Shown here: in pieces, positions 18,336 through 27,006 of the stretch
Layout: every line of letters starts with the position of its first letter
Numbering within the stretch: the first letter of the stretch is position 1
NCBI GenBank assembly: GCA_030447245.1
Contig: JAUJPG010000001.1
Span: 208,338-272,337, forward strand
DNA: 64,000 nucleotides
Reading direction: 5' to 3'
Origin: Chloroflexota bacterium
GTDB taxonomy: Bacteria > Chloroflexota > UBA6077 > JACCZL01
Translations under genes and position numbers: made by a program
The notes under the pieces: model-generated
What the model saw: the letters and a program-made list of their open reading frames with translations, nothing else
The model's database searches: none
What the model was told of the DNA's origin: nothing

Positions 18336-18883
18336 CGCTGTTCCTCCGCCGGCGGATCATAACAGCCCCTGCGTCGGGCGTACGCCGCGGCGCTCAAGCC
18401 GTGGATCCCGAAGGACTGCCAACTCGCAGCCCGTGCTACCATGGCGGGTGCCTTGCGAGGAAGGGAGTGGAGATGTTTCTGAGCTGTGGGAACCGTCAGC
18501 CGAGCGATCACCACGGCAACGCGGACAACATCGTCATCCATCACCTGGAGCGTGCGGCCGAAGCGGACAGCATCTCCGTTCGAGAAGCTGCAGAAGGGAC
18601 ACGACGCGCGGAGTTCGGCGAGGGCCAAAGTGGCATCTCGGTGAGCGTCTGGAACGGGCGGCCCACGCCGGGGGGATCTCGGCTGAACAGGCGGCTGGCA
18701 ACATCATGAAGTCGGTAGTTGCGTATGCCGCGCGGAGCCGTCCGGTCCTCCACCAACCCACGAGTGACGCCGGCCCCGGCAGACTGGCGCACATTCGCTC
18801 GGCACCATTGCAGCCGAGCGCACACACACGGTGGGGCACCCGCACAGGCCCGCGGCTTCACCCGGCTCTCGAGGAGTCCGACC
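18336..18883. other. 548-base region upstream of threonine synthase, no gene supported
   Basis: Several short open frames exist on both strands but none resembles a known protein. The best-looking is a plus-strand 78-codon frame from ATG 18473, preceded by GAAGGGAGTGG, which reads FLSCGNRQPSDHHGNADNIV and lacks relatives I know. The length would fit a regulatory leader for thrC, yet I could not identify a T-box or any other riboswitch. Confidence 0.4.
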
Positions 18884-20188
18884 TTGACCACTCTCCGCGA
18901 CACGCTAGCTCGGCTCGGCGCGCAGGTTGCTTCGCCAGAGTCGGCCGGTCCGAGCACGCTCACATACCTCGAATGTACCTACTGCGAGGAGCGGTACGAC
19001 GCGGACGAGCTGCACACGGTCTGCCGCGCATGTGGCAAGGTGCTGTACGCACGGTACGATCTGGCACGAGCCCGTCACACCCTGACGCGGGAGTCACTGG
19101 CGCACCGCCGCTGGGACATGTGGCGCTACCAGGAAGTCATGCCCGTCCGCGCGCCTGAGAATATCGTGGCCTTGGGCGAGGGGATGACACCATTGCTCCA
19201 GGCCCCTCGGGCAGGAGCCGCGGTCGGTGTGCCGAACCTGCTGCTGAAGGATGAGGGCAAGAACCCGACCGGGTCCTTCAAGGCGCGCGGGCTCGGGGCG
19301 GCGGTGTCGCGGGCCAAGGAGCTTGGCGTGACCGCGATCGCGCTGCCGTCAGCAGGCAACGCGGGGTCAGCGGCCGCGGCCTACGGCGCCGCCGCGGGGA
19401 TGGAGGTCCACGTCTTCATGCCGCGCGACGTGCCCGAGACGAACCGCGTAGAAGGGCTGGCCTACGGCGCCCGGGTGACGCTCGTGGACGGCCTCATCAA
19501 CGACGCCGGCGCCCGCGTCCGCGAACTGGCCCCCCAGCACGGGTGGTTCGACGTTTCCACTCTCAAGGAGCCGTACCGCCAAGAGGGCAAGAAGACGATG
19601 GGCTACGAGATCGCCGAGCAACTCGGTTGGTCGCTTCCGGACGTGATCGTGTACCCGACTGGCGGCGGGACCGGCATCGTCGGCATGTGGAAGGCCTTCG
19701 CCGAGATGGAAGATCTCGGTCTGATCGGCCCCAAGCGGCCCAGGATGGTGACAGTTCAGGCCGAAGGCTGCGCGCCAATCGTCCAGGCCTTTGACCTGGG
19801 CGAGCGCCACGCCGAGCCTTGGAAGGATGCCCGAACCGCCGCGGCGGGCCTTCGCGTTCCAGTCGCCATCGGCGACTACCTTATTCTGGGCGCCATCCGT
19901 GAGAGTCGCGGAACTGCCCTCACTGTTACTGAAGCGGAACTCTGCACGGCCCAGATTCAACTGGGCCGACTGGAAGGCATGTACGCTGCACCCGAGGGGG
20001 GCGCTACCTATGCCGGCCTCCAGAAGCTTGTGAAGCGAGGGCTCGTCAGCGAAAACGACCTGGTAGTTCTCTTCCAGACCGGCATGGGCATCAAGTATGA
20101 CCCCCCGATCTGCTGGGTAGGACCGACCTGCCCCGAGGAGGGCATCCCGTGCCGGCGCGCCGCTGGCGAGACGACCGTTCCACGGTGA
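18884..20188 (+). CDS. thrC: Threonine synthase
   Basis: This 434-residue fold-type II PLP enzyme converts O-phosphohomoserine to threonine. The PLP lysine is K133 in NPTGSFKARG, and the phosphate-binding glycine loop is YPTGGGTGIVGMW. The substrate-side phrase ALPSAGNAGSAAAAYGAAAG fits threonine synthase. At the N-terminus a zinc-ribbon-like module CxxC...CxxC (C31, C34, C47, C50) is present, as in many bacterial and archaeal ThrC proteins. GAGGAG lies seven bases before the TTG at 18884, which I take as the start; an open frame extends upstream without similarity. The next plus-strand gene starts only three bases after the stop. Confidence 0.92.
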   Translation: MTTLRDTLARLGAQVASPESAGPSTLTYLECTYCEERYDADELHTVCRACGKVLYARYDLARARHTLTRESLAHRRWDMWRYQEVMPVRAPENIVALGEGMTPLLQAPRAGAAVGVPNLLLKDEGKNPTGSFKARGLGAAVSRAKELGVTAIALPSAGNAGSAAAAYGAAAGMEVHVFMPRDVPETNRVEGLAYGARVTLVDGLINDAGARVRELAPQHGWFDVSTLKEPYRQEGKKTMGYEIAEQLGWSLPDVIVYPTGGGTGIVGMWKAFAEMEDLGLIGPKRPRMVTVQAEGCAPIVQAFDLGERHAEPWKDARTAAAGLRVPVAIGDYLILGAIRESRGTALTVTEAELCTAQIQLGRLEGMYAAPEGGATYAGLQKLVKRGLVSENDLVVLFQTGMGIKYDPPICWVGPTCPEEGIPCRRAAGETTVPR

Positions 20189-20191
20189 TGG

Positions 20192-21859
20192 GTGGAGAAA
20201 CGAACTAACCGGAGATACTGGGTCGTACTGCCGAGCACAGTGGAGCATCCTCTCCCACGGACCAGAACCGCGTGCCTCGCGCGTCATTGCGTCCCTACTG
20301 TGGTACGACCCTCAGTTCTGCTAACTTCGATCTTGGCGATCGGCGCCGTTCTGCGCGGCTGGCTCATCCTTGGACCCCACCGCGAGATCGATGCGGACGA
20401 GGCGGTAGTTGGCCTGATGGCGCTTCAGGTCCCGCGCGAACTGCCAGTTTTCTTCTGGGAGCAGCATTACCTCGGCAGTCTGGAAGCGTTGGTCGCGGCG
20501 GGAATGTTCGCGATCTTCGGGCCGTCGGGCGCCGTGCTCAAAGCCGTGCCCGCGGCGTTCTCGCTGCTGTTCGTCGCGCTCGTGTACCTGACGGGTCGAC
20601 ACTCGTTCGGCACCGGCCCGGCGCTATTGAGCGCGGCATACCTGGCAGTTCCGCCCTCGTTCCTGGCGGTCTGGAGCGTCAAGGCGCGCGGCGGCTACGC
20701 CGAGCTGCTGGCGACCGGGCAGCTGTTCCTCTTCCTCTGTCAGATGGTGGCGGAGCGTCCAGGAAGGGGTGCTCGACTGGCTGCGCTGGGTGGACTCGTG
20801 GGTGGACTCGCATTGTGGATTCACCCGCTCGCGCTCGTGTATCTCCTGGTCGGAGTGGTGTACGTGGGCCTCTCGTTGCGCGGCAGATTGGCTCCAGCGA
20901 CCCTGGCGATGGGCGCCGGAGGGTTCGTCGTTGGCGCGTCGCCGGTGCTCGCGTACAACGTGGTCGAGGAGTTCGCCAGCGTCCGCTACGCGACGGTTGA
21001 CGGCATCGGGTCGGGTAGCGCTCTGCTGAACCTCTGGGGGCTGGCCAGATACGGTGCGCCGGTCCTCGCTGGCCTCGCCGAGGGGACGCCCTCCAAGGTG
21101 TTGCTCGACGAGGATTGGCCACACCGGCCCGGCAGTAGCTTTGTCGTGATGGGACTTCTGATGCTGCTGGTCGGCTTTGTGGCCTCGCGGTACCTTGGGT
21201 CGCTCCAGTCGCTCGTTCGAGGCAGTCCGAGTCCCCGGCGCCGTGGCGCGCTGTTCCTCTTGTTGCTCCTCGCGATTCCGCCGTTCGTGGCTGTCAGTCG
21301 ATTTGCCGAGTTGTGGGCAGAGCCCCGTTACGCCCTGCCGGTCTACGGCTCCATCCCATTGTTCGCCGCGCTTGCCTGGCAGGTGCGTGCCCGGTCGCGG
21401 CGAGGGTTCTCGATCCTGATCGCCGTCGTGCTGACAGTGAATGTCGGGAGCCTGCTGACTGGCGATCCTCGCATGGCGCTGCCCGTGAGCGCGGGAGCGA
21501 GCAATGAGCGGAATCGTGGCGAGTTGATCGAGTATTTATTGGCGCACAACCTGACCAGGGTCTACACCGACTACTGGATCGCCTATCCGTTGGCGTTCGA
21601 GAGCGACGAGCGGATCGTGCCGGCGGTGCGCTCGGGGGGCTTCGATCGGCGGCACGCCTACGCCCACCAGGTTTCCGTCGCTCAGGAGCCGGCGTTCGTC
21701 TTCCCGACCGACGCTCCGGGAGACGTTCAGTTTCGTCTCGACCTCGCGGCATTGGGCGGCAGCGCAGACGTTGTCGAGCTCTCGGTGTACCGGGTGTACA
21801 CCAACGTCCGCCCGCTCGAGGCGCTCCGTCGCTCCGGCGCACTCACGGTGAGCGGTTGA
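20192..21859 (+). CDS. PMT/ArnT-like membrane glycosyltransferase
   Basis: A large protein with about ten hydrophobic helices. The first extracytoplasmic loop has the acidic DADEAVVGLMA motif of GT-C transferases, followed by a second-loop AVWSVKARGGYAE and C-terminal hydrophilic region that probably lies outside the membrane. It should move a sugar from a polyprenyl-phosphate donor, substrate unknown. Start is uncertain: GTG 20192 gives 555 aa but its first ~35 residues look non-homologous; GTG 20300 (VRPSVLLTSILAIGAVLRGWLI) gives a more natural first helix. Neither has a clear ribosome binding site. It follows thrC almost directly and is convergent with pcm, 21 bases apart. Confidence 0.78.
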   Translation: MEKRTNRRYWVVLPSTVEHPLPRTRTACLARHCVPTVVRPSVLLTSILAIGAVLRGWLILGPHREIDADEAVVGLMALQVPRELPVFFWEQHYLGSLEALVAAGMFAIFGPSGAVLKAVPAAFSLLFVALVYLTGRHSFGTGPALLSAAYLAVPPSFLAVWSVKARGGYAELLATGQLFLFLCQMVAERPGRGARLAALGGLVGGLALWIHPLALVYLLVGVVYVGLSLRGRLAPATLAMGAGGFVVGASPVLAYNVVEEFASVRYATVDGIGSGSALLNLWGLARYGAPVLAGLAEGTPSKVLLDEDWPHRPGSSFVVMGLLMLLVGFVASRYLGSLQSLVRGSPSPRRRGALFLLLLLAIPPFVAVSRFAELWAEPRYALPVYGSIPLFAALAWQVRARSRRGFSILIAVVLTVNVGSLLTGDPRMALPVSAGASNERNRGELIEYLLAHNLTRVYTDYWIAYPLAFESDERIVPAVRSGGFDRRHAYAHQVSVAQEPAFVFPTDAPGDVQFRLDLAALGGSADVVELSVYRVYTNVRPLEALRRSGALTVSG

Positions 21860-21880
21860 GACGGCGACACGGCCTCGCAC

Positions 21881-22564
21881 TCAACCGCCGTTCGCGGTCG
21901 GCCAGTCTTCACTCGGGTGCCAGCCAGCCTGACCGACCAGCGGCACGAACCTGACCGGCCCGAGCTTCCGGGAGCGTACCCCGTCCGGTTCACGAGTCAC
22001 CAGCAAGAGGTCCTGCTGAGTGGTACTCCCCACTGGGATTACCAGACGGCCCCTTGGCCCAAGCTGGCCGAGCAGCGGCTCCGGCACGTCGGGGGAGGCG
22101 GCGGTCACGAGAATCCGATCGTACGGCGCTCCTCGCGGCCACCCGAGCGAACCGTTCGACAGATGAAGTTCGACGGCACCATAGCCGAGAGAATCGAGGA
22201 CGGCTCTTGCCCGTTCGAGCAGCGAAGGGTGGCGCTCGACGGTGACGACTTCGGCCGACAATTCGGCCAGTATGGCCGTCTGGTAGCCGGACCCGGTCCC
22301 GATCTCGAGCACACGCTCGGCGCCAGTCAGAGACAGCTCCTGGGTCATCAGGGCGACGACGAACGGCTGAGAGATGGTCTGTTGCTCACCGATCGGGAGC
22401 GCCGAGTTGCGATACGCATCGTCCCGGGCCTCGCCCGGAATGAAGGCCTCGCGAGGAACACGAGCCAGCGCCGCGAGGACCCGCTCGTCGCGGATGCCCT
22501 CGCTCCGAAGCTCGTCTACAAGGTGGCGTCGGCGCTCCGCCAGGTCGGCCATTGACGCCCCCAT
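21881..22564 (-). CDS. pcm: Protein-L-isoaspartate O-methyltransferase
   Basis: A 227-residue SAM-dependent methyltransferase that repairs isoaspartyl residues in damaged proteins. Motifs seen: the N-terminal region ERVLAALARVPREAFIP, the substrate-binding stretch ALPIGEQQTISQPFVVALMTQEL, SAM motif I VLEIGTGSGYQTAILAEL, motif II region VVTVERHP and PYDRILVTAASPDVPEPLL. The length is normal. A second ATG at 22552 (MADLAERRR) is an equally likely start. It is divergent from the lipoprotein gene at 22681 and convergent with the glycosyltransferase. Confidence 0.93.
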   Translation of the reverse strand: MGASMADLAERRRHLVDELRSEGIRDERVLAALARVPREAFIPGEARDDAYRNSALPIGEQQTISQPFVVALMTQELSLTGAERVLEIGTGSGYQTAILAELSAEVVTVERHPSLLERARAVLDSLGYGAVELHLSNGSLGWPRGAPYDRILVTAASPDVPEPLLGQLGPRGRLVIPVGSTTQQDLLLVTREPDGVRSRKLGPVRFVPLVGQAGWHPSEDWPTANGG

Positions 22565-22680
22565 GAAGCGGTAGGCGGCGTAGCGGCAGCCAGCACAATT
22601 GTAGGCTGCAACACCGAAGAACTTCCGCCGAGGAACACGGTGGGCGACGTCGACGTCTTCATTGGTGGAGTGGGTGAGGC

Positions 22681-23166
22681 GTGGACACGCATGTACGTAG
22701 CTGGCCTGTCGGAATTCTGGCGCTATCCGCGCTGTTCGGCTGCGCCGCCCCCGCGGTCCAGCTGAGCGACGCCAGACCCGCCGGCACGCCGGAGTCCACC
22801 ATTGAGCGTGCCCAGGTGCCGCGCGCGTCTCCCGCCGCGGAGACGCCGCGCGCGGCCATCGCGTCTCCGGAGTCCGTCCGCGGGGTCATCGCCCCCTCTG
22901 GCGCGAGCGGCGGGTCGCTGGACCGCGACACGCTAGTCGCCCGCGCCGTCTCTGACGCCTCGACTCGGACAGGCCTCGCGGTCGACGCCATCCGCGTCGT
23001 GCAGGTAGACCAGCGGGAGTGGTCGAGCAGCGCGCTCGGGTGTGAACAGCCAGGCCTCGGCTACGCACAGGTCATTACCCCCGGGCATCTCATTGTCCTC
23101 GACGCGGGTGGGCGCATGCTCGAATACCACACCGATCATGACAGGGTAGAGCTCTGCCCGCGCTAG
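22681..23166 (+). CDS. Small conserved lipoprotein, function unknown
   Basis: The 161-residue product has a signal sequence with lipobox LFGC (C21), a Pro/Ala/Ser-rich linker to about residue 75, and a compact C-terminal domain. That domain (TLVARAVSDASTRTGLAVDAIRVVQV, SSSALGCEQPGLGYAQVITPGHLIVLDAGGRMLEYHTD) resembles a small secreted domain I have seen in other Chloroflexota and cyanobacterial proteins without an assigned role. Two conserved cysteines (in LGCEQP and ELCPR) may form a disulfide. GGAG is about ten bases before the GTG start. It stands alone between pcm (divergent) and the carboxylase operon. Confidence 0.7.
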   Translation: MDTHVRSWPVGILALSALFGCAAPAVQLSDARPAGTPESTIERAQVPRASPAAETPRAAIASPESVRGVIAPSGASGGSLDRDTLVARAVSDASTRTGLAVDAIRVVQVDQREWSSSALGCEQPGLGYAQVITPGHLIVLDAGGRMLEYHTDHDRVELCPR

Positions 23167-23239
23167 TGGCGCAGCGGGTGGCCTCTCAGTCGAGTGGGGC
23201 GACCCGGCATAGAAGGCCAGCTCCGCTGTCGATGGATGC

Positions 23240-23268
23240 TTGTCGCGCGGGAAGGCCGATGCTAGCAT
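23240..23268 (+). promoter_or_regulatory. Candidate promoter of the acyl-CoA carboxylase operon
   Basis: TTGTCG (23240-23245) and TAGCAT (23263-23268) are separated by 17 bases, each with 4 of 6 consensus matches. They lie 62 bases before the GTG of the carboxyltransferase gene in the only sizeable gap upstream of the operon. Confidence 0.4.
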
Positions 23269-23330
23269 CGGTGGCGTGAGCGGGCCGGCCGGGGTATCCC
23301 CGCGAGCCTAGACGTCGCGGGAGGCGCGGA

Positions 23331-24926
23331 GTGGTGGCCGAGGAGACGCGACCGCCGGAGTGGGGGGTCTCTCCCGAAACGACGGCCAATAAGCTGGAGC
23401 ACCTGCGCGACCTGCGCCGCCGGGCTCGACTCGGCGGCGGCGAATACCGCATCGACCAGCAGCATGCCCGTGGCAAGCTGACCGCCCGCGAGCGGGTCGA
23501 CCTGCTGCTCGACCCGGGCAGCTTCCAGGAGTTGGATGCCCTGGTGGTCCACCGTGCTAGCGACTTCGGCCTTGCCGAAGAACGCTACTACGGCGACGGC
23601 GTGGTCACTGGCTGGGGGCGCGTTGATGGTCGTCCGGTGGCCGTTTTTTCCCAGGACTTCACCGTCTTCGGCGGCTCGCTCTCTGAAGCGTACGGCGAAA
23701 AGATCTGCAAGGTCATGGACCTCGCGATGAAGACCGGCATGCCAGTAGTGGGCCTGAACGACTCCGGCGGGGCGCGGATCCAGGAGGGCGTGGTCAGTCT
23801 CGGGGCCTACGCCGAGATCTTCCTGCGCAACACCCTCGCATCTGGGGTTGTGCCCCAGATTAGCGCGATCATGGGCCCATGCGCTGGCGGCGCCGTGTAC
23901 TCCCCGGCGATCACCGACTTCACGTTCATGGTCAAAGGCACGAGCTTCATGTTCGTGACCGGTCCGGACGTGGTCAAGACCGTAACTCACGAGATCGTCG
24001 ACTTCGAGCAGCTCGGAGGAGCGTCGACGCACAATGCCACCAGCGGGGTTGCCCACTTCGCCGTCGACGGTGAGGTCGAGTGTGTCCAACAGATCCGTCG
24101 CCTGCTCGCATTCCTGCCCTCCAACAACGTCGACGAGGCGCCGCGCCAGGCCGCCGCAGAGCCGCCCGCACGGGCGGAGGAGCTGCTCGACACGATCGTG
24201 CCAGACGAGCCATCCCGTGCATACGACATGGAGCGCGTGATCGGCGCAGTCGTGGACAAGGGCGATTTCATGGAGGTCATGGCCGAATACGCTCGCAACA
24301 TCATCGTCGGCTTCGCGCGGCTCGACGGGCGGACGGTGGGGATTGTCGCGCAACAGCCGAGCGTCCTCGCCGGCGTGCTCGACATAAACTCGTCGGTCAA
24401 AGCAGCCCGATTCGTCCGCTTTTGCGATTGTTTCAACATTCCACTGGTGACGTTCGTCGACGTGCCCGGCTTCCTGCCGGGCGTCGGGCAGGAGCATGGC
24501 GGGATCATCCGCCATGGGGCCAAGCTGCTGTATGCGTACTGCGAAGCGACCGTTCCCAAACTGACCGTCATCACTCGCAAGGCCTACGGAGGGGCGTACG
24601 ACGTCATGTCGAGCAAGCACATCCGCGGCGATGCCAACTTTGCGTGGCCGACCGCTGAGATCGCGGTGATGGGCGTCGAGGGCGCGGTGAACATCATCTT
24701 CCGCGACCAGATTGCCACTGCCAAGGACCCGGAGGACACCCGCGCCCGACTGACCGCCGAGTATCGCGAGCGGTTCGCCAATCCGTACGCCGCCGCGGCG
24801 CGCGGCTACGTCGACGAAGTGATCTTGCCGCGTGAGACCCGTTCGAAGCTGATCACGGCGCTCGATGTCGTCCGGTCGAAGCGAGACACCAACCCGCCGA
24901 AGAAGCACGGGAACATCCCACTCTGA
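23331..24926 (+). CDS. Acyl-CoA (probably propionyl-CoA) carboxylase, carboxyltransferase beta subunit
   Basis: The 531-residue protein is a full-length carboxyltransferase with two crotonase-like halves. Features: [31 protein letters not shown] at the start, [38 protein letters not shown], the oxyanion-hole glycines in [14 protein letters not shown] and [12 protein letters not shown], then [31 protein letters not shown] and [19 protein letters not shown]. It moves the carboxyl group from biotin to an acyl-CoA. Propionyl-CoA is favoured because methylmalonyl-CoA mutase is in the same operon. GGGAGG is six bases before the GTG at 23331. Biotin carboxylase follows 13 bases after the stop. Confidence 0.93.
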   Translation: MVAEETRPPEWGVSPETTANKLEHLRDLRRRARLGGGEYRIDQQHARGKLTARERVDLLLDPGSFQELDALVVHRASDFGLAEERYYGDGVVTGWGRVDGRPVAVFSQDFTVFGGSLSEAYGEKICKVMDLAMKTGMPVVGLNDSGGARIQEGVVSLGAYAEIFLRNTLASGVVPQISAIMGPCAGGAVYSPAITDFTFMVKGTSFMFVTGPDVVKTVTHEIVDFEQLGGASTHNATSGVAHFAVDGEVECVQQIRRLLAFLPSNNVDEAPRQAAAEPPARAEELLDTIVPDEPSRAYDMERVIGAVVDKGDFMEVMAEYARNIIVGFARLDGRTVGIVAQQPSVLAGVLDINSSVKAARFVRFCDCFNIPLVTFVDVPGFLPGVGQEHGGIIRHGAKLLYAYCEATVPKLTVITRKAYGGAYDVMSSKHIRGDANFAWPTAEIAVMGVEGAVNIIFRDQIATAKDPEDTRARLTAEYRERFANPYAAAARGYVDEVILPRETRSKLITALDVVRSKRDTNPPKKHGNIPL

Positions 24927-24939
24927 TGGTGGGCCAGTG

Positions 24940-26448
24940 ATGTTTCGCAAGATCCTGATCGCCAACCGCGGTGAGATCGCGGTCCGGGTCGCGCGGGGGT
25001 GCCGCGAGCTCGGCGTGCGAAGCGTCGCCGTATTCAGCGACCCAGACGCGGCCGCTCCACACGTACGGGCGGCGGACGAGGCGTACCGGCTGGGCGGCGA
25101 GACCGCGGCTGCGAGCTACCTGCGGAGCGATGCGCTGATCGAGATTGCGCGATCGTCGGGCGCCGAGGCCGTGCATCCCGGATACGGCTTTCTGGCGGAG
25201 AACGCCGACTTCGCCGAGCAGTGCGCCGCGGCCGGGCTGGTGTTTATCGGGCCGCCACCGACTGCGATGCGCGCACTGGGTAGTAAGACGGCCGCGCGCC
25301 GAACGATGCAAGCCGCGGGTGTGCCGGTAGTCCCGGGCACCGTGGAGCCGGTGCCGACGGAGGAGGAGGCCGAGACCGCTGCACGCGAGATCGGCTTCCC
25401 GATCGCACTCAAGGCGGTTTCGGGCGGCGGCGGCAAGGGGATGCGCGTTGTCCACGATCCGGCCGAGCTCCCATCCGCGTTCCGGCAAGCGTCACGTGAG
25501 GCACACGCCGCGTTTGGCGATCCGGCGATGTACCTCGAGCGGCTGGTCGTCGAGCCGCGCCACGTCGAGGTTCAAATCCTGGCAGACCAACACGGCAACG
25601 TGGTGCATCTCGGGGAGCGCGAGTGCAGCATCCAACGGCGGCACCAGAAGCTGGTCGAGGAGTCGCCGTCGCCAGCCGTGGGCGACGATCTGCGCGCCCG
25701 GATGGGCGAGGTGGCGTGCCGTGCGGCGAGCACCGTCGGCTACACAAACGCGGGCACCTGCGAGTTTCTGCTCGATCGGGAGGGCAACTTCTATTTCCTC
25801 GAAGTGAATGCCCGACTCCAGGTGGAGCACCCGGTGACCGAGCTCGTGACCGGCTTGGACCTGGTGCACCAGCAGCTGCACGTGGCCGCCGGCGAGTCGC
25901 TCGGGTTCGGCCAGGCGGACGTGCAGCAACGGGGACATGCCATCGAGTGCCGCGTTTCGGCCGAGGATCCGCACAACCGATTTTTTCCGTCAACCGGGAG
26001 CGTGCGGGCAGTTGACGAGCCGGGTGGACCAGGCGTGCGCGTCGATGGTGCGCTGGAATCTGGCCAGGAAATATCGCTTCACTACGATCCACTGCTCTCC
26101 AAGCTGATCGTCTGGGCCGAGGACCGACCCCGTGCGATTGCCAGGATGCGCCGTGCCCTCGGCGAGTACCTCGTCCTGGGTGTGCATACCACGATCCCGT
26201 TTCACCGCTGGCTGATGGACCATCCGGCTTTTCAGGCTGGCGACCTCGACACGTCGTTTGTCGAGCGTCACTGGGCTAACGTCGGTGACGGGGCAGTCGA
26301 GGAGGAGATGGCAGAAGAGGCGGCGATCGCGGCGGTGCTGGTGGCCCACAGCCGCCGGGGCGCGCAGATGGGGGTCGTGGCGGCGCCGACCTATGCGTCC
26401 AGTCAGTGGGCCCAGTTTGCCCGGCGCGCGGCGCTGCGCGTACCGTGA
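24940..26448 (+). CDS. accC: Biotin carboxylase subunit of acyl-CoA carboxylase
   Basis: The 502-residue protein contains the three-part biotin carboxylase: MFRKILIANRGEIAVRVARGC at the N-terminus, ATP-grasp domain with glycine loop KAVSGGGGKGM and the biotin/carbonate site in EVNARLQVEHPVTE, and the C-terminal domain with HAIECRVSAEDP and FHYDPLLSKL-like SLHYDPLLSKLIVW. It carboxylates biotin with bicarbonate and ATP. In many propionyl-CoA carboxylases this part is fused to the BT and biotinyl domains; here it ends after the carboxylase and the rest is the next gene. The ATG at 24940 is preferred over the GTG one codon before. GTGA overlap with the next gene. Confidence 0.94.
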   Translation: MFRKILIANRGEIAVRVARGCRELGVRSVAVFSDPDAAAPHVRAADEAYRLGGETAAASYLRSDALIEIARSSGAEAVHPGYGFLAENADFAEQCAAAGLVFIGPPPTAMRALGSKTAARRTMQAAGVPVVPGTVEPVPTEEEAETAAREIGFPIALKAVSGGGGKGMRVVHDPAELPSAFRQASREAHAAFGDPAMYLERLVVEPRHVEVQILADQHGNVVHLGERECSIQRRHQKLVEESPSPAVGDDLRARMGEVACRAASTVGYTNAGTCEFLLDREGNFYFLEVNARLQVEHPVTELVTGLDLVHQQLHVAAGESLGFGQADVQQRGHAIECRVSAEDPHNRFFPSTGSVRAVDEPGGPGVRVDGALESGQEISLHYDPLLSKLIVWAEDRPRAIARMRRALGEYLVLGVHTTIPFHRWLMDHPAFQAGDLDTSFVERHWANVGDGAVEEEMAEEAAIAAVLVAHSRRGAQMGVVAAPTYASSQWAQFARRAALRVP

Positions 26449-26990
26449 GTGACGGTGCCCTGCTCACCACTGCCGAAGTGACCCGCTATCGGGTCACGGT
26501 CAACGGGCGGGAGCTTCGCATCGACGTCACCGAGGACGCCGGCGGTTTGTCCGTGCGGGTAGGGGAAGGCGGTCCCCGGCCGGCGACGCTCCGCCAGGTG
26601 CGCGGCGACACGCTGCACTCGTTCGTCGTCGGAGGACGGGCGTTGGCCGCGCTGGTCGACGGGCACCAGGGCGAGTTCACAGTCGTCCTCGAGGGGCTGC
26701 CCGTCGACGTCGTCGTCGAAGACGAGCGGACTGCAATGCTCAGACAGGCGGCGGAGGTGAGCCAGCGAGCGGGCGGCGAGACTACCGTCGCGGCACCGAT
26801 GCCAGGCCTGGTGGTCGCCGTCCATGTAGTGGCGGGACAACCGGTCGCCAAGGGAGCGAGCCTGATCGTGCTGCAAGCGATGAAGATGGAGAACGACCTC
26901 ACCGCGCGCGCGGATGGGATCGTCAAGGACGTGCTGGTCAGCCCTGGTCAGACGGTCGACCAGGGTCAGATATTACTCACGCTAGAATAG
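26445..26990 (+). CDS. Biotinyl (BCCP) subunit with BT-like N-terminal domain
   Basis: This 181-residue protein ends in a biotinyl domain with the target lysine in QAMKMENDL and the flanking VAAPMPGLVVAVHVVAGQPVAKG. Its first ~100 residues (YRVTVNGRELRIDVTEDAGG ... GEFTVVLEGLPVDVVVEDE) look like the beta-rich BT domain that sits between biotin carboxylase and BCCP in propionyl-CoA carboxylase alpha subunits. So the gene seems to be the C-terminal part of a split alpha subunit. The GTG start overlaps the accC stop by four bases (GTGA), which keeps the halves translated together. Biotin import is provided by BioY at 2.4-3.1 kb. Confidence 0.9.
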   Translation: MSDGALLTTAEVTRYRVTVNGRELRIDVTEDAGGLSVRVGEGGPRPATLRQVRGDTLHSFVVGGRALAALVDGHQGEFTVVLEGLPVDVVVEDERTAMLRQAAEVSQRAGGETTVAAPMPGLVVAVHVVAGQPVAKGASLIVLQAMKMENDLTARADGIVKDVLVSPGQTVDQGQILLTLE

Positions 26991-27006
26991 GACGACTGGA
27001 CGGCGT

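Noticed and set aside
18800-18870. Possible T-box-like sequence GGTGGGGCACCCGC before thrC
   Set aside because: The spacing and bases do not fit the T-box consensus, and no stem I or terminator with T-run is seen.
23262-24965. A 567-codon minus-strand open frame across the carboxyltransferase gene
   Set aside because: It is a high-GC antisense shadow of a well-conserved enzyme.
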